Assembly (NCBI RefSeq): GCF_020520425.1
Contig: NC_079487.1
Location: 64,410,398-64,474,397 of the forward strand
Length of the DNA: 64,000 nucleotides
Source: Spinacia oleracea
Taxonomy: Eukaryota > Streptophyta > Magnoliopsida > Caryophyllales > Amaranthaceae
Reading direction: 5' to 3'
Every line of letters begins with the position of its first letter. Position 1 is the first letter of the stretch. Positions 22,161 to 33,941 of this stretch are shown here, piece by piece. The notes under the pieces were generated by a model. That model had not been told where the DNA came from and did not search any database. It worked only from the letters and a program-made list of their open reading frames with translations. The position numbers and the translations under genes are program-made.

Positions 22161-22402
22161 ATCACATATAAGACTTTTTATGTACAACATATTACCTTTG
22201 TTTCTATAAAATGTTAACAAGCTTGATTTTAGTCTGTTTTTAAAATATGTTAACAAATTACATGCTTTATTCAATTTTAGCGTTAATACATGTGCATTTT
22301 ACCCTCTCACCGTTACTCCACAGTCCACAGTATGTCTGTTTCTATAAAATGTTTACTTGTATCCGCATTTTTCTTATATCTATCAGCAGACAGCGGTGGT
22401 TG

Positions 22403-25400
22403 CTAAAATGAGATGTAAAAAAGACATGTATACAAAAGTTGATTCCAAATATCAGGAAGGCCAGCCACACACCAATGAGTACAATCCATACCCTTAAACC
22501 CATTATAAGAACTCGGGTGCCCGTCTTTCCTTAGTTGTGAGAGGGTTGTGATATCGAGTAGATGAATGGATTTCGAAATGGTACTTAACACTTGTTTCAC
22601 CACCTCTAGTGCTGGTGGTACTTCACCTGCGTATGTTGATCCTTTCACAGGCATCGTCTCCTTTGAACAATCCATCACTCCCGTTGCATTCCACTCTTGT
22701 CCACTGAATTCAACATTATTTCAAACCAAATGTTAAGCAACTCATAGAAAACGTGATAAAATTCTCTATTAGGTTGTGTTCTCTTTACCTTAAAAAATTA
22801 GTAAATTATGTTTTAATAAATTCAAATAAGTTGCAATCAAACTCTACCAGTTTCTATAAATATCAATTAGGCTCTATAAGTTTACACTCTTGCAGGTTAT
22901 ATCAAGTCCTCCTATTGGGTTCAATCATGCCTAATAAATTCATATTATTTCATATTTCATCCAGGGAGGAAAATACTGTTAAAATATTAATCTAGAAAAA
23001 TCTAGATAATAAATTGTAAAAATCTACTAGTAAAGTGTGTAGAAAAATCTAGCTAAAATAATGTCTAGAATTCACTTAGGATAGTTAACAAAAGTCTAGA
23101 TAAATGACAAGTGTAGAAAAATCTAGAAACTAGGATACAACAACTATAAATATGTTGTATGTGCATGAGTTGTTAGGTGAGCCAATCAAGAGAGCTTCCA
23201 CCAAATATGAGGGGTAGAAACAAGTGTTCTACCAAAGCAAATATTGTTGTACAATTCTTATCAATATAATCAATGTTAAAAATACAATTTTATTATATTA
23301 TTAGGGCCCATTAAAACTTACGCGTGCGTCCTCAAATTTCTATCAAATATACCCTTAATTGTCAAATGAGCCTAGGTCACACCCATAAACTAAAAGGAAG
23401 GTTACATTGAACCACCTACAAGCTTAAATGAGCATCGTTCTAAAATCAATTGGCTTGAGAAACAATAACTCTAGCCTGCAATGCAACTTATCAAATGTCT
23501 AGCAAAAGGCATAACACACTACACAATGCACACCCAATTAACTTAAAATCGAATTGATCTACTTCTCTAATGTGGGACAACCTATATGTTTTTTCACTAA
23601 ATCCTACAAATGATAGAAATTTGAATACTCAAACTCTTATAAAGGGTTTATTGATAAAATTCGTGGAATATTTTTAACTATGATTCTATGAAGCATAAAA
23701 TAAAAGTAATGTGACCTATTGTGAGTATAATTTAATGGTTACTTGTAGTGTGAAGGATTGGTTCCTTGGAAGAAAACTCTAGTCTTTATAGGATCGATTT
23801 CAGAATCTACCCAATTTGCCAATGTCGTTAATGCTTTTCTATATGCATCCATGCGGTTCATATCCTTTAATATCATCGTCCCATCTTGAATATAGTCCCA
23901 ACTGTAGCACAAAATTCAAACACAACCAAATTCCATTAGTACAAGTACATTAGCTACTACAAGTTCCGATTTAAAATTCTAAACATACATGCTACCTCCG
24001 TTTGTATTCAATTGTTACTTCGTTACTTTAAATTATACTGTTATTCTATTAACATAATAATCAATTATAAACAAAGAGAACATAGTATAGTATAAGATAA
24101 TTACGATTGCTTAGGCCCCTTCACAGTCCACCAAAGCCAAGTGTTGAAAATCAAAACGTCCGTATCTTTCCAAATGTTGCCATCCTTAAGGGAGTTGAGC
24201 TTTAGAACTCGCCCTATTTGCTCGCTCTCGATGTCGACTAGGTAGTTAGAAGGATATGATATTATTGAAACACCATAATCCTACAATTAAAATCACAATG
24301 AGATTTTAGCCAATGTGCAATTTCATCAAATATATACATTCAAATTTATAGTCATAATGTGATGAAAAATAAATATACTTCCTAGATACAACACTTTATT
24401 TCACGCTTGCCATTACATAATTTCAACGATTAATATCTTGAATTATCATTATATAAAATTCATAAAAAATTGATATTTTTAAGGTACTTATTGAGATAAA
24501 TCTAACAAAATCTCACATGACTGATTTTCGTTACAGAGTGTAAAAATATTGTAAAATGGAAAGGTTTTCCTTATCATAAAAACTGAGGGAACAATTACAA
24601 TTTTTCTAGTCTTTCAAATAAATAGACTAAAATTATTTGAAAAATGCTTTGACGGAAAAAAATATTTCAATTTTCCTTTGCTTGTTTTATTATGGGTTGA
24701 ATCAATTTCACCAAGGAAAAACTTCTTTTTGATTTTTTTTTTTTTGTTCTACTACGAGGAGTTTCCTCCGCCTTCGGCGAGTGGACTAATCTCCAGTGGA
24801 AGTTTGCATGGGTACCTCGATGGGCAGCATCCCTCCCATAGTCCCAGTTGAGATTTTTTCCATTTCCAAGGCTCGAACCCGAGACCTTGGTTAAAGAGCA
24901 AGAGGCCCTTAACCATTCATGCCAACCTCAATTAGTAACTTCTTTTTTATTAGAGTGCAAGTTAATCATTGCATGAATCATATCTATTTAGGTCAAATAA
25001 AGTTCAAATGTCATTTCGAGGAGAATTATGGTTTCGGGTTCACCAAGTGGTAGCAACCTTATTTCCATAAATAACATCTTATTCAACCACATGATCGAAC
25101 CCAAAGTTTGGCCAACTCTAGTAGAACAATTATTTGAATGGGAGGCAAATAACAGTCAACAATTTAATGCTCCGAAGAGAACCAAAGTTTTGTTATTGAC
25201 ATAGACATATACTTTGTTCTTGGTATTTGTCTATTTCTTATTCCGATCGGTCACCCCGTGACAAGTGAATATTGCCAACGGGAGGTGATAATATTCTTCG
25301 AAGCTCAAAATTCACATGCAATACAAATCAATCGATAAGAATCATTCTCCATTCATATTAGAAGGGGACAAAAAGACTTTGACTATACACCGTCCACCAT

Positions 25401-26691
25401 TTTCATTCAAATTAGATTATATTCCCTAGTGCACGGCCATTGTCACAAAATAATGCTCCCTCTGTTCCTTTTTGTTTGTCACAATATTTTTTTTTTGGAT
25501 GTTCCTTTAAGATTGCTCGATCTATTAATTAAATGGTAACTTTTTCACTTTTATTTTCTCTATCTTTCTTCTCAAATGACCACTCTACTAATGTATGTGC
25601 GTTATTAACAATCAATTCTTAATAAAGTGAAATTTCTCTCATGGAACAATAAAAAAGTAACTCGGGAGAGTAATATGGCTAAAAGTTTAGTTGATGGGTC
25701 CATTCAGATATCTATACCTTGTATTTAGAAACGAAAATGTAATGGACACGTGTCACTTTCTTCGCCTTTATACGGAGTATACAGAAAAAGTTGCCTAAAA
25801 CAAGTTAAAATAAAGTCCATTTTGTATTGGTAGAATTCATATAATGATCGAGTTGGCTATTTAACTAAGACATTTGCTGGTATTTTTAAAATCGTTGTTA
25901 CAATGTTACTGACCACTATCAAAGGTTGGGTATTAATAGTGTTGATAGAATGATTGAGGTGAAACGAGTATATATATTGTTACATTAAAAATAATAACAT
26001 CTTTAAGTAACGGAATGAGTAAGTAGGTTTATAGTGAAAGTTTACCCCAAAAATCCAGGATTTGATTCCACCAATAGTCTGTTGTTGTGTAATATTGGAG
26101 TTTGGAACAGCAGCATGAAGCAGGCACACTAATGACTGCCAATTGTTAAGACTAAGTGAATCCCCAACATACATTATCTTCTTTCCCGCCATTCTCTTTA
26201 GGAATTCCACCCCATCAAACCTGCATTATTATTACTAATTATCATAATTAATTTAATATTAATTTATATATCATCAAACAAATATATATATAAAGAAGTT
26301 AGTTAGTATAAGATTATGGGTTATCTTTTGATTACATGTATTGCTAAGATTAATTGTACCTTGGGAGATCACAGTGATCTGGCTGCCACCGGAACTTGAG
26401 ATAGTATTTATCGGGGCGGCCGTACTTCTGGCAGTCGAATTCCTTGCGAATGCCTGGACATTTAGAAGAATCATACATAGGATATGAAGGATCCCAAACC
26501 CACTGACCTTGGAAAATATTGCATTGTTTTAGCTCTAGTTTCGGTCGCATGAACTTGTTAATTACACCACCTTGTCGTCGATGATGGTGCCCCGGTTGAT
26601 GTTGCACGGCATTAAGGGTAAGAAATGAAGTTATACCTAACAATATAACAATCTGAAAAGGCAGAGTATTGTTCTGTTTTGTTGTTCCCAT
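22403..26691 (-). CDS. TBL/PMR5-type polysaccharide O-acetyltransferase, five exons, 380 aa
   Basis: Exons on the minus strand: 26691-26360, 26220-26046, 24280-24105, 23901-23743 and 22703-22403. All have GT/AG boundaries and matching phases, giving 1143 bases. Residues 12-26 form a hydrophobic anchor expected of a type II Golgi protein. The PMR5N domain begins at C57 ([11 protein letters not shown], then [10 protein letters not shown]). The acyl-esterase-like domain has the GDS motif at 130-132 ([14 protein letters not shown]) and the DXXH motif at 354-357 ([12 protein letters not shown]). These are the family's catalytic Ser and Asp/His. TBL proteins O-acetylate cell-wall polysaccharides such as xylan, mannan or pectin; the substrate cannot be read from sequence. 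The motifs fit the PMR5/TBL38-45 side of the family. All key residues are present, so it looks functional. Introns 2 and 4 are enlarged by transposons. Confidence 0.93.
22977..23280 (+). mobile_element. Solo LTR in intron 4 of the TBL gene
   Basis: A 304-base unit starts TGTTAAAATATTAATC and is flanked by AATAC (22972-22976 and 23281-23285). Inside are a TATA motif (ACTATAAATATG near 23145) and an end-like TATCAATATAATCAATG. AATCTAGA-type motifs recur in the first half. The right end is TTAAA rather than CA, so it has decayed or the boundary is a few bases off. No internal region remains. Confidence 0.55.
24378..24580. mobile_element. Degenerate Stowaway-like MITE in intron 2 of the TBL gene
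   Basis: Starts CTTCCTAGATACAACACTTT after TA and contains ATCTAACAAAATCTCACATGA. That is the reverse complement of the interior motif seen in the MITEs at 13981 and 28020. The right boundary is unclear. Confidence 0.35.
24731..24936 (-). mobile_element. tRNA-derived SINE in intron 2 of the TBL gene
   Basis: On the minus strand the unit starts with a pol III box A-like TGGCATGAATGGTTAAGG and a box B GGGTTCGAGCC. It ends in GTAGAAC plus an A tail (the T-run at 24733-24745). The 11-base duplication AACTTCTTTTT flanks it (24720-24730 and 24937-24947). The structure is that of a full-length plant SINE of about 200 bases, inserted antisense to nothing but sharing the gene's strand. Confidence 0.8.
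25456..25670. mobile_element. Possible decayed Stowaway-like MITE in intron 2
   Basis: CTCCCTCTGTTCCTTTTTG at the left and GAACAATAAAAAAGTAACTC plus GGGAGAG at the right form weak inverted repeats, with TA near the right end. The interior is plain AT-rich DNA. Confidence 0.3.
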
Positions 26692-26818
26692 TTTGGAGCC
26701 AGATATAAAGGCAGCTAGAAAATAGAGAGGAGTAGAACTGTGAAAATTGAAATTAAGTAAGAGAAAATTAAGTGGTAGATTTAGCACACATACATATGAC
26801 TATTCCGTATGAAGCTAG

Positions 26819-26828
26819 CATATATATT
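26819..26828 (-). promoter_or_regulatory. Candidate TATA box of the TBL gene
   Basis: CATATATATT lies about 130 bases upstream of the chosen ATG (26691), a reasonable distance for a TATA box plus 5' UTR. The extra in-frame ATG at 26787 lies only about 35 bases below it, which supports the downstream start. Confidence 0.4.
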
Positions 26829-27060
26829 GCCTGCCAAAAGAGAGCACATCTTTGTGTATATTTCCTCTGCTTCACAAAAAATTTCCCACTTTTCGATTTT
26901 AGCCTCTTTATCAAAATATTCCTACTTAGTCAAACAAATATTGAGTACGGAGTATTATTTTACTCCAACTTTAATTGTAAGGATTGTTTCTCTATTAATA
27001 TACTTCCTCGTTCCTCCATTTCTTTTAATTGCACTATCTTATATTTTGGCATTGTTCACA

Positions 27061-27761
27061 TCTATTACTATATATTAAAAGAGACACCAGGAATGACATG
27101 CGTCATCTCCTGGTGCGATTTTTTCCTGCCAAAATATTTTTTATTTTTACATTAAGTTTTTAGGAAACTAAGATAAAAATATATTTTAATTACCATAGAT
27201 GTGTACTGCATAATATATTATTGGAGGAAAGCTAAATCAATATTATTTTTTCCTCTATATATAATTTTATTTATGTATTAGTATAACTTTTTAATCTGAT
27301 AAGAAATATAAAAAATATTGATAAATGAACTTCTAATGTTAGTCTACTATTAATAATATAATACATGGTAACTGGTAAGTAAGAATGTTAATTAAAATAA
27401 TAATACATGGTAAGTAGACTAACATATATGTTTATTTATCAAGATTTTACTCAATTCAAAATATGTTGTATTTGACTAACTCGGTTATACTCGGGTCTTT
27501 TCGAAAATTAATCTTGAGTCATTCGGGTTTGGTTAACGTTGTTAGATCGTTCTACATACAAGTAAACGACTATAATTTTTAACTTTGTATAGTAATATGC
27601 AAATTTAGTCCATTTGAATATTTTTTTACACAACTTTGAATTTATACTTTTTCATATTTCCTTTTTACTTTAATATTTCCTAATATCACAAGTCTTTTAG
27701 TTACTATTAAAATAATAAATTGTTTTATTAGTAGCCGTGCGTTGCACGGGCCATAAACTAG
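27061..27761 (+). mobile_element. Non-autonomous Helitron, 701 bp
   Basis: Starts TCTATTACTATATATTAAAAG after an A and ends in CTAG before a T, the Helitron A/T target rule. A perfect hairpin CCGTGC-GTT-GCACGG (27735-27749) sits 8 bases before CTAG. No Rep/helicase coding is present. The GCCCGTGCAACGCACGG hairpin is common in plant Helitrons. Confidence 0.8.
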
Positions 27762-28019
27762 TATTATTATATGATAGAGTTATGAGAAAGCTTGATTATA
27801 TCGATGTTTGTGAGGGAGTATTTATACACCCATCAGAATATTACAAACACAATAATTAACATAAATAGGAAGATTACAACTAACTATATATGGTAGCATA
27901 TACATTAGAATAAATCTATATACTAAATTAAGTTATTTTAATTGATTCTGATTGATTGTAAATAATCAATTAATTTATTCTAAGTCTATAATCAAGGAGA
28001 TGGTATCTCCTTGATATTA

Positions 28020-28215
28020 TCCTCAATATTATATACTTATTTTTTGTGATTTATATGTAAGAAAAATATATTCATGTGGGATCTTGTTAGATTTATCTCG
28101 AAAGATACTTTTAAAATATCAAATTTTTATAATTTTTTCAATTGTATAATGAGAGATATTAATGGTTAAAATAGTGCATTGGCAAGCGTGAAATCTAAAA
28201 TGGTGCAATTAAAAA
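28020..28215. mobile_element. MITE-like relic related to the element at 13981
   Basis: TTTTTGTGATTTATATGTAAG and TTCATGTGGGATCTTGTTAG match the interior of the MITE at 13981-14246, and TAAAATAGTGCATTGGCAAG matches its right part. Terminal repeats are too diverged to place. Confidence 0.4.
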
Positions 28216-28543
28216 AGGGTACTACTAAATGCAGAAAATATTATCTTTATGCAGAATTTGAAATGACAAAACTATCCAAAAGCTGAAACGGGAACTTACA
28301 GTTTCAATCCAACTGATTTCTTTTACAACACATTCGACTATTGTTTGGTGGGGCCCTGGGGGATATGAAAAGATGCGGAAAAAGCTCTGTCATTTCTCAA
28401 AGGTCCATTTTCATGGTGGTCGGAGAAATCACCGGACAAAGATGATCCACCGTCCACCGGTTAAGATTGTCATCAACTCGATCATCACAGAGAGTGGCGA
28501 ATAAGTCCTTGAAAAACTCCTATAGAGTCTCTCATTGCCTCAC

Positions 28544-28572
28544 GCTTAAGCCTTAAGCCTTAAGCCTTAAGC
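28544..28572. repeat. Heptamer microsatellite (TTAAGCC) x 4
   Basis: GCTTAAGCCTTAAGCC continues for four units. Each unit contains the palindrome GCTTAAGC or CTTAAG. It is not the plant telomere repeat TTTAGGG. Confidence 0.85.
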
Positions 28573-29569
28573 TGTGATAGACAATTGACCATTGTTGCGT
28601 CTGATTATATACCCATTACCCAATTAGCGTGCGTGTTTGTAAATAGGTAAAGTTGACAATTAGCCTGCCTATTTTACCTTCAATTCATAGCTACATCACC
28701 TAACCTTATCAAAATCAGTTTCTTTCTCCATAGTCAGGTTTAAGAATATCTTAGTCATAATCTGGATTTTGAATGAAATTTGTTCGTTCTTTAAATTAAA
28801 ATAATAATAATTGTTCTTTCTAGATCCAATTTATTAAATTCTTTCTCTTTAATAGTCACAGAGTATATTGAAAATGAGAGATAAGTTTGCAAAAGTGGAG
28901 GATGAACGATACTTTTTGGCGATGATGAACACGAAGGAGCCAGTAAATGAAGATTTTTTTAATAAAAATAAACCAAGGGGTATAATTGAACTTTCAAGTT
29001 TTACATAAAGAAAATATTTTCTACATTTAGAAACTATGTTAAAAAAAATAGAGGAAGTATTCATTATAGGTGTCTGAAATTTGACACTTTTTTAGTTCGG
29101 TAAATGGATTGGATAATTTTATTTTAGGTGTTTGGAGGTTGTCAAATTGTTTGATTTTAGCCCAGTACCCTGCTCTTCACACTGTTAATTTTCATCTAAA
29201 CCTCAAGCACTCAAAATAAAATAAAATAAAACATCAGTTCAAAAGAAATAGAATTCCTCCTCCTTGTGAAAAAGTTGTTTTTTTGTTTTTTTGAGAACGG
29301 ATTGTGAAACAGTGTTGACTGTATATAGGCTAAAATTAAGGTAGGATGAAAAGAATCAAAGATCCCAAGAAGGATTATGTATTTGTACAATTGTACGTAC
29401 ATGCTTTGAAGTCTGAATGCTCACATGCAACTCGTGATTAACAGCTAAACTAATTATTTTGCGGTGAGAGGTTTGTCATGGAGACATGGACTCATCATCA
29501 TCTGCAATGTGTGCTTTTTTTATTCGGTTTATTTTCAGCTACATGACCTATATAATCGGTAGTACGGAG
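28573..29569. other. Spacer, no supported gene
   Basis: AT-rich with short chance frames only. An imperfect CACAGAGTATATTG / GAGGAAGTATTC pair around 28857-29060 may be the ends of an old MITE. Nothing else recognised. Confidence 0.35.
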
Positions 29570-29581
29570 TACTAGACAATA

Positions 29582-29826
29582 GAGCTGATCAACGATGGCT
29601 CAGCCCGAATTTTTTTAAAAAATTGCGTGCTTTGAACAACGTAAAATAACAATTTTAGTTATAAATTTGACCCGGCTCGAAAATGGCCCAAAAAGCCCGC
29701 TATTTTGGCCCGAAATAGCGGGTTTTGGGCACAAAAAAACGACCCGAAGTTTGATCCGGCCCGGCCCGACATAATGGGCAGATTTTTATGGCCTCGGCCC
29801 GGCCCAGGCCGCCTTTTGATCAGGTC
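29582..29826. mobile_element. Short TIR element rich in GGCCCGGCCC, 245 bp
   Basis: The 12-base sequence TACTAGACAATA is repeated exactly at 29570-29581 and 29827-29838. The unit between has ends GAGCTGATCAA and TTTTGATCAGGTC, which are imperfect inverted repeats. Its body carries GACCCGG, GGCCCGAAATAGCGGG and GGCCCGGCCC blocks that are clearly GC-richer than the flanks. A duplication of this size suggests a Mutator-like origin, by inference. Confidence 0.65.
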
Positions 29827-30372
29827 TACTAGACAATAATGGAGGAGTTTATGCTTCCTCCATTTAATTTATACTTGTATTATATTAATTGGGGTATTAT
29901 AGGACATTTCCCCCTAAATACTGAATAATGTAATATCATTAAAAAAATATTCCAGAATTTCCCTTGTTTGAAGTTACATAAACTACAAACTACGGCTACG
30001 TTTGGCAAAAGTGACTGAAATAAAGTTGAAACTAGAAAGGATGTAGCTGAAACTAATATGGTACCTGATTAGAGTTAATGATAGAATTAATAAAAAAATT
30101 AATTTTAATAAAACTTATTTCTTCAAATCACTAATAATGTATAAATTAATCATTTAACTTTTTCAAATGTTTATCTATCAACTTTTTTTACTAATATAAA
30201 AGTTAATCAAAACTAGGTTAAAGTTACAAAAAATAGGTAAAAGTTATGTTGGTGTACAATAAATTTATTGTACAACTTGTGCGTGGAAGACAATCCGTTC
30301 AACTTGACTAAAACAAGGTTACTAAAACAAGGTTAAGCTTAAAAGTTAAATAAAAAATTTATCACTAAAAAA

Positions 30373-30730
30373 CACTACTACAAATATGGGCAAAGAGACC
30401 CTTAATAAAAGACTCATTGGTCGACATATTGGGTCTCTTTAATATAAGAGATCTAATATTATAGATAATGGGTCTCCTACGAGTCAAATAACCCACTTAA
30501 AATTAGAAGGAGAGAAACAAGAGACCCGTTATCTAGCTTAACAGGTCTCTAGTATATAAAAAGGCCCACTTATTTTTCGTATAAAATGGAATAAGAAAAC
30601 CAAGAGACCTCTTATTTAACTAAATGGGTCTCTAGTATTTTACATGGCCCACCACTTTTCCATAAAACTTAAAGTAAAATAAAGAAAGACCCGTTGTTTA
30701 ACTCAACGGGTCTCTACTTTCCTTCTTTGT
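30373..30730 (+). mobile_element. Terminus of a second CACTA element
   Basis: CACTACTACAAATATGGG opens at 30373. About ten GAGACC/GGTCTC motifs in both orientations follow by 30720 (for example AAAGAGACCC, TGGGTCTCTTT, CAACGGGTCTCTAC). A CACTA tip plus dense subterminal repeats is diagnostic in outline. The opposite terminus was not found before 33410, so the element may be truncated or merge into the retrotransposon stack. Confidence 0.6.
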
Positions 30731-32867
30731 CCTGAAGGAAAACCCTAGTGAAACCAATTTCACCATATTGTTCTTCCCTGCGATGTTGCCTCTTCTACTT
30801 CCCTCAACATACTCACATACAAGATTAAGGGCAACAATTGGATAACTCATCACCACCGGCGAAATACACTACAATTTGCGACATCACTACCACCGGCGAC
30901 CTCACCACCACCGCTGGCGACTACAAATTTAAGGTTTTTATTCTTTTCGCATCACTCTCTTATCCTCTTGAATTTTTGTTTTGAATTTCTAATTTTTGTG
31001 TGGGATTTTTCGATTTGCGATTTCAATTTGTAATTGTTGCTACATAGTTAGGTTTTTTCTGAATTTTTCAACTACAAAGTTAGGTTTTTCTCTTGTGAAT
31101 TTCTGCAAATTTCATCTTGTATTGCTGCTTAAAACTGTGACTTTAGTCGAATTTGAAGTCTTTATGCTTGTCAACTGTCAATGCGATGTTTTAGCTTGAT
31201 TTGAAGTACTCATGCCAGACTTCTATCTTTATGTCGACTCTACCACACAAAGTTACGGATAGCTTGTAGTTTCTAAATGGTGTCGTTGTCATGCTTAATG
31301 GTGTTTGTGTCATGCTAAATAAGTTTAGAGGGTTTTCCTGTGATGTGCGATGTCCAGCTTGGATTCTTTCACGAACATAAGATTCAGTATAGGATTTGCA
31401 GAAGAAGTTTTCCTTCTCCTGTTGATTTTGGGTTCATGATTCCTTTTATTTGGGGGTGAGGGGTGGGGGGAAGGACGAAATTCTTGTTTCATCAGGTTGT
31501 TGTGCTTTGAAGTTTTGTTTTTAGTTTGTCAAAAGAGGGTCAGGGATAGAATGAGGCTGTAAAGACAAGTATCTATCCGGTTTACCTGCCAAGAACGAGC
31601 CCCTGGTGACAATAATGGTGAAACAGAAACTTCATCTCAAGCTATCCAACATCTTAGGGTCACTCTTTTGGAAAATTGATTTGCAGGCAATGCGCGAAAA
31701 GGTGGACAAAGAGGCAGGGAAGTTGAGTTGCCTAAGATAATTAAGCCTCAAGATCCTGACTTCTTTGCTTAGACTTAAATACCAGTAATAATCAGATAAA
31801 ACATAGGTCATGTAATCGTTGCTCGGTAGTCCTTGCTGTGCAAAAGCCATAATGTGTAGATGAAAATTTACTTTTATCCCTCCATTTTTAAGTGATATGT
31901 TACTTGACTAGTTGTACATTTGCATTGGATTGTGCAGATAGTGAATGAAATGCGTGGTATTCAGGTTCGAGTTGAAACTGGTTTGAATTACATGCATACA
32001 ATGTTCTATTAAAAATGTACTTCTATATATAGCTAACTGTATTGTGTGCTATTGTTCTGGGTTTTTTGAACAGACGATTGTTGTTATTCAAGCTGGTCAT
32101 GGACTTTTTCAATTAGGCTCCTGCAAGATTGTGAATCATCTCATCTCATTTTTTTATCTCTATCTAAAATTAAATTTGTTCCCACCCGTAGATCTTAGTG
32201 GTTCAATCACTTAATTATATTTAGGATACACTGCACCTTGAATATTACAGTATTACTATATATAGTACGTTTGAAAATTGATTATGGGGCACATTGTTAA
32301 AGCTACCTTAAATATATTTTGAACTTGATTAAATTAGCACAGTTAATATAAAGCACCTTTATTCTGATAAGACTGCTTAAAAAAATTTGTTATCGTCTTT
32401 TAAGTGAAAGCAGCTAGTTATGCACTAAAACTGCGCCTTTGGTTCAGCAAGTTGTATCATGTTCATATTTGGTACTTCGTATGATGTGCAATTCGAATAT
32501 AAGAAATTAAGAACTAATCCTCAGAATTGAAAATTCTGTCTAATACGTGACGAAAATATTGAATTAAATACTTTATATTGTTTTGGTATAAGGAAAATAT
32601 CAGTCATGGTCATACAGAAATGTGTAAACTTTTTCTAGATAACAGAAGACATGTACTTTGTGCTACGTATGAGGCATACCTTTGAATCTTTAGGCTATCA
32701 ATCCGGCCTTTATCTTTTACAACTTTTCTCCTCAATCAGAATGTTTCCTCTTCTCAATTATCAAAGTTAGTTGTTGATATCTTTCCAGGCTAGAAAAATA
32801 AACATTTCATCTGATCAATTTTAAAATTCGTAGATTTATTATGTTATAAGACAATCTATCTGGTTTG
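30731..32867 (+). other. Gene-like stretch inside the second CACTA element
   Basis: 30731-30935 looks like a 5' UTR with repeated CACCACCGGCGA text. Later pieces have splice-like edges: GTGCAG/ATAGTGAATGAAATG near 31940 (IVNEMRGIQ) and AACAG/ACGATTGTTGTTATTC near 32072. I recognise no family in them and no long frame exists. They may be captured exons or chance. Confidence 0.25.
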
Positions 32868-32932
32868 GCATAAGACTCGAACCCACAACCTCCACTTTCA
32901 ACACTAGAACATTAACCAATTAAGCTATAATC
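32868..32932 (-). repeat. tRNA-like relic (SINE head or tRNA pseudogene)
   Basis: The minus strand reads TATAGCTTAATTGGTTAAT (box A-like), then about 20 bases on GGTTGTGGGTTCGAGTC (box B). Spacing is tRNA-like but the acceptor stem does not pair well, and no A tail or target duplication was found. Confidence 0.45.
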
Positions 32933-33056
32933 TTTTGCATGTTATCTATGCAAAATTAATGTTAATATAATATAGAAAAATTTTCTTCTAAAAAAATAAT
33001 CAAACAAAATTTCATTTCAAATATATGATAATTATTGTTATTCAGGAAATAATCTG

Positions 33057-33079
33057 GGGCGCCCGGGCCCAAATACTAG
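33057..33079 (+). mobile_element. Possible Helitron 3' terminus
   Basis: GGGGCGCCCGGGCCC, containing the palindromes GGGCGCCC and GCCCGGGC, is followed after AAATA by CTAG and then T, as at a Helitron 3' end. The matching 5' TC end was not located. Confidence 0.35.
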
Positions 33080-33409
33080 TTTAGGATGAAATGGTGAAAA
33101 AAACGCAGCATGAGATAGATGCTCTGCAATCTCTTGATCGATAATAGGGGCATCAATCTTGGCAGAATAGAGGATCAGTAGGGTAGCAGTTGAGAAGGGG
33201 TATTACAAATTTAAAAGCTTGTAGTTGCACCCTACTATTTCTCTCTCTTGATATTGATAAAACTGTTATTCGTTATGCAATTTGCTTCTTATAGAATACA
33301 ATGAGGAGCAATTTTATGATTCGTTGCTGAAAACTTTGAATTTTGAATTTGAAGGGATTAATGAGAGTTGAGGGGTTGCTATATTGTGTACATGGTAAAC
33401 GACAGTATA

Positions 33410-33941
33410 TGTAATACCCCATATTTTTAGGCATTTTATTAATCATTTTATGCATTTTTTTAAATATATATTTTATATTAAATTATTTTGGAGGGAAAAA
33501 AATATTCAAATATTTTGGAGGGAAAATATTCAAATGTCTTAGAGGAAATATTATTTTCAAAACTGAATTTAAATCATTTTTTCGGATTTTATTAATTCCT
33601 AATTCTATTAGGAATCAATTTTGGAGAAAAAGAGTTTAAATCAACTTAAAATTATTTTAGAAATCCGAAAATTATTTTTAGTATTTTATAAAATCATTTT
33701 TATATAATAATATATTTATGATAATATATTTCGGATTTATTTTGGAAAAATAAGATAATTCTATTTAAAACTGGATTTTAAGAGTTTTACCAATTTAAAA
33801 TTCCCTAAAATTCCGAATTCTTTGAGATAAATTCTGAAAATTTCAGGATAAATCTTAATTAATTATTCAAGCCTCTGTTTAAAATTTCGTGATTTATCTT
33901 TTGTATTTCTAATTTAAACAATTTTACTCTAAACCAGATAT
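33410..33941 (+). repeat. Left LTR of the deleted gypsy element (truncated)
   Basis: Starts TGTAATACCCC. Its first 140 bases match 34985-35105 apart from a small extra segment (TTAATCATTTTATGCA). It ends inside the LTR where gag codons begin at about 33942. Confidence 0.6.

Noticed and set aside
26772..27155. 127-codon frame upstream of the TBL gene
   Set aside because: It is in the TBL promoter and runs into the Helitron, is Phe/Ile/Tyr-rich as expected of AT-rich chance translation, and has no family match.
28544..28572. Interstitial telomere repeat
   Set aside because: The unit is TTAAGCC, not the plant telomere TTTAGGG, and only four copies exist.
31632..31850. 72-codon minus-strand frame in the second CACTA element
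   Set aside because: Short, no recognised family, and opposite to the splice-like pieces nearby.
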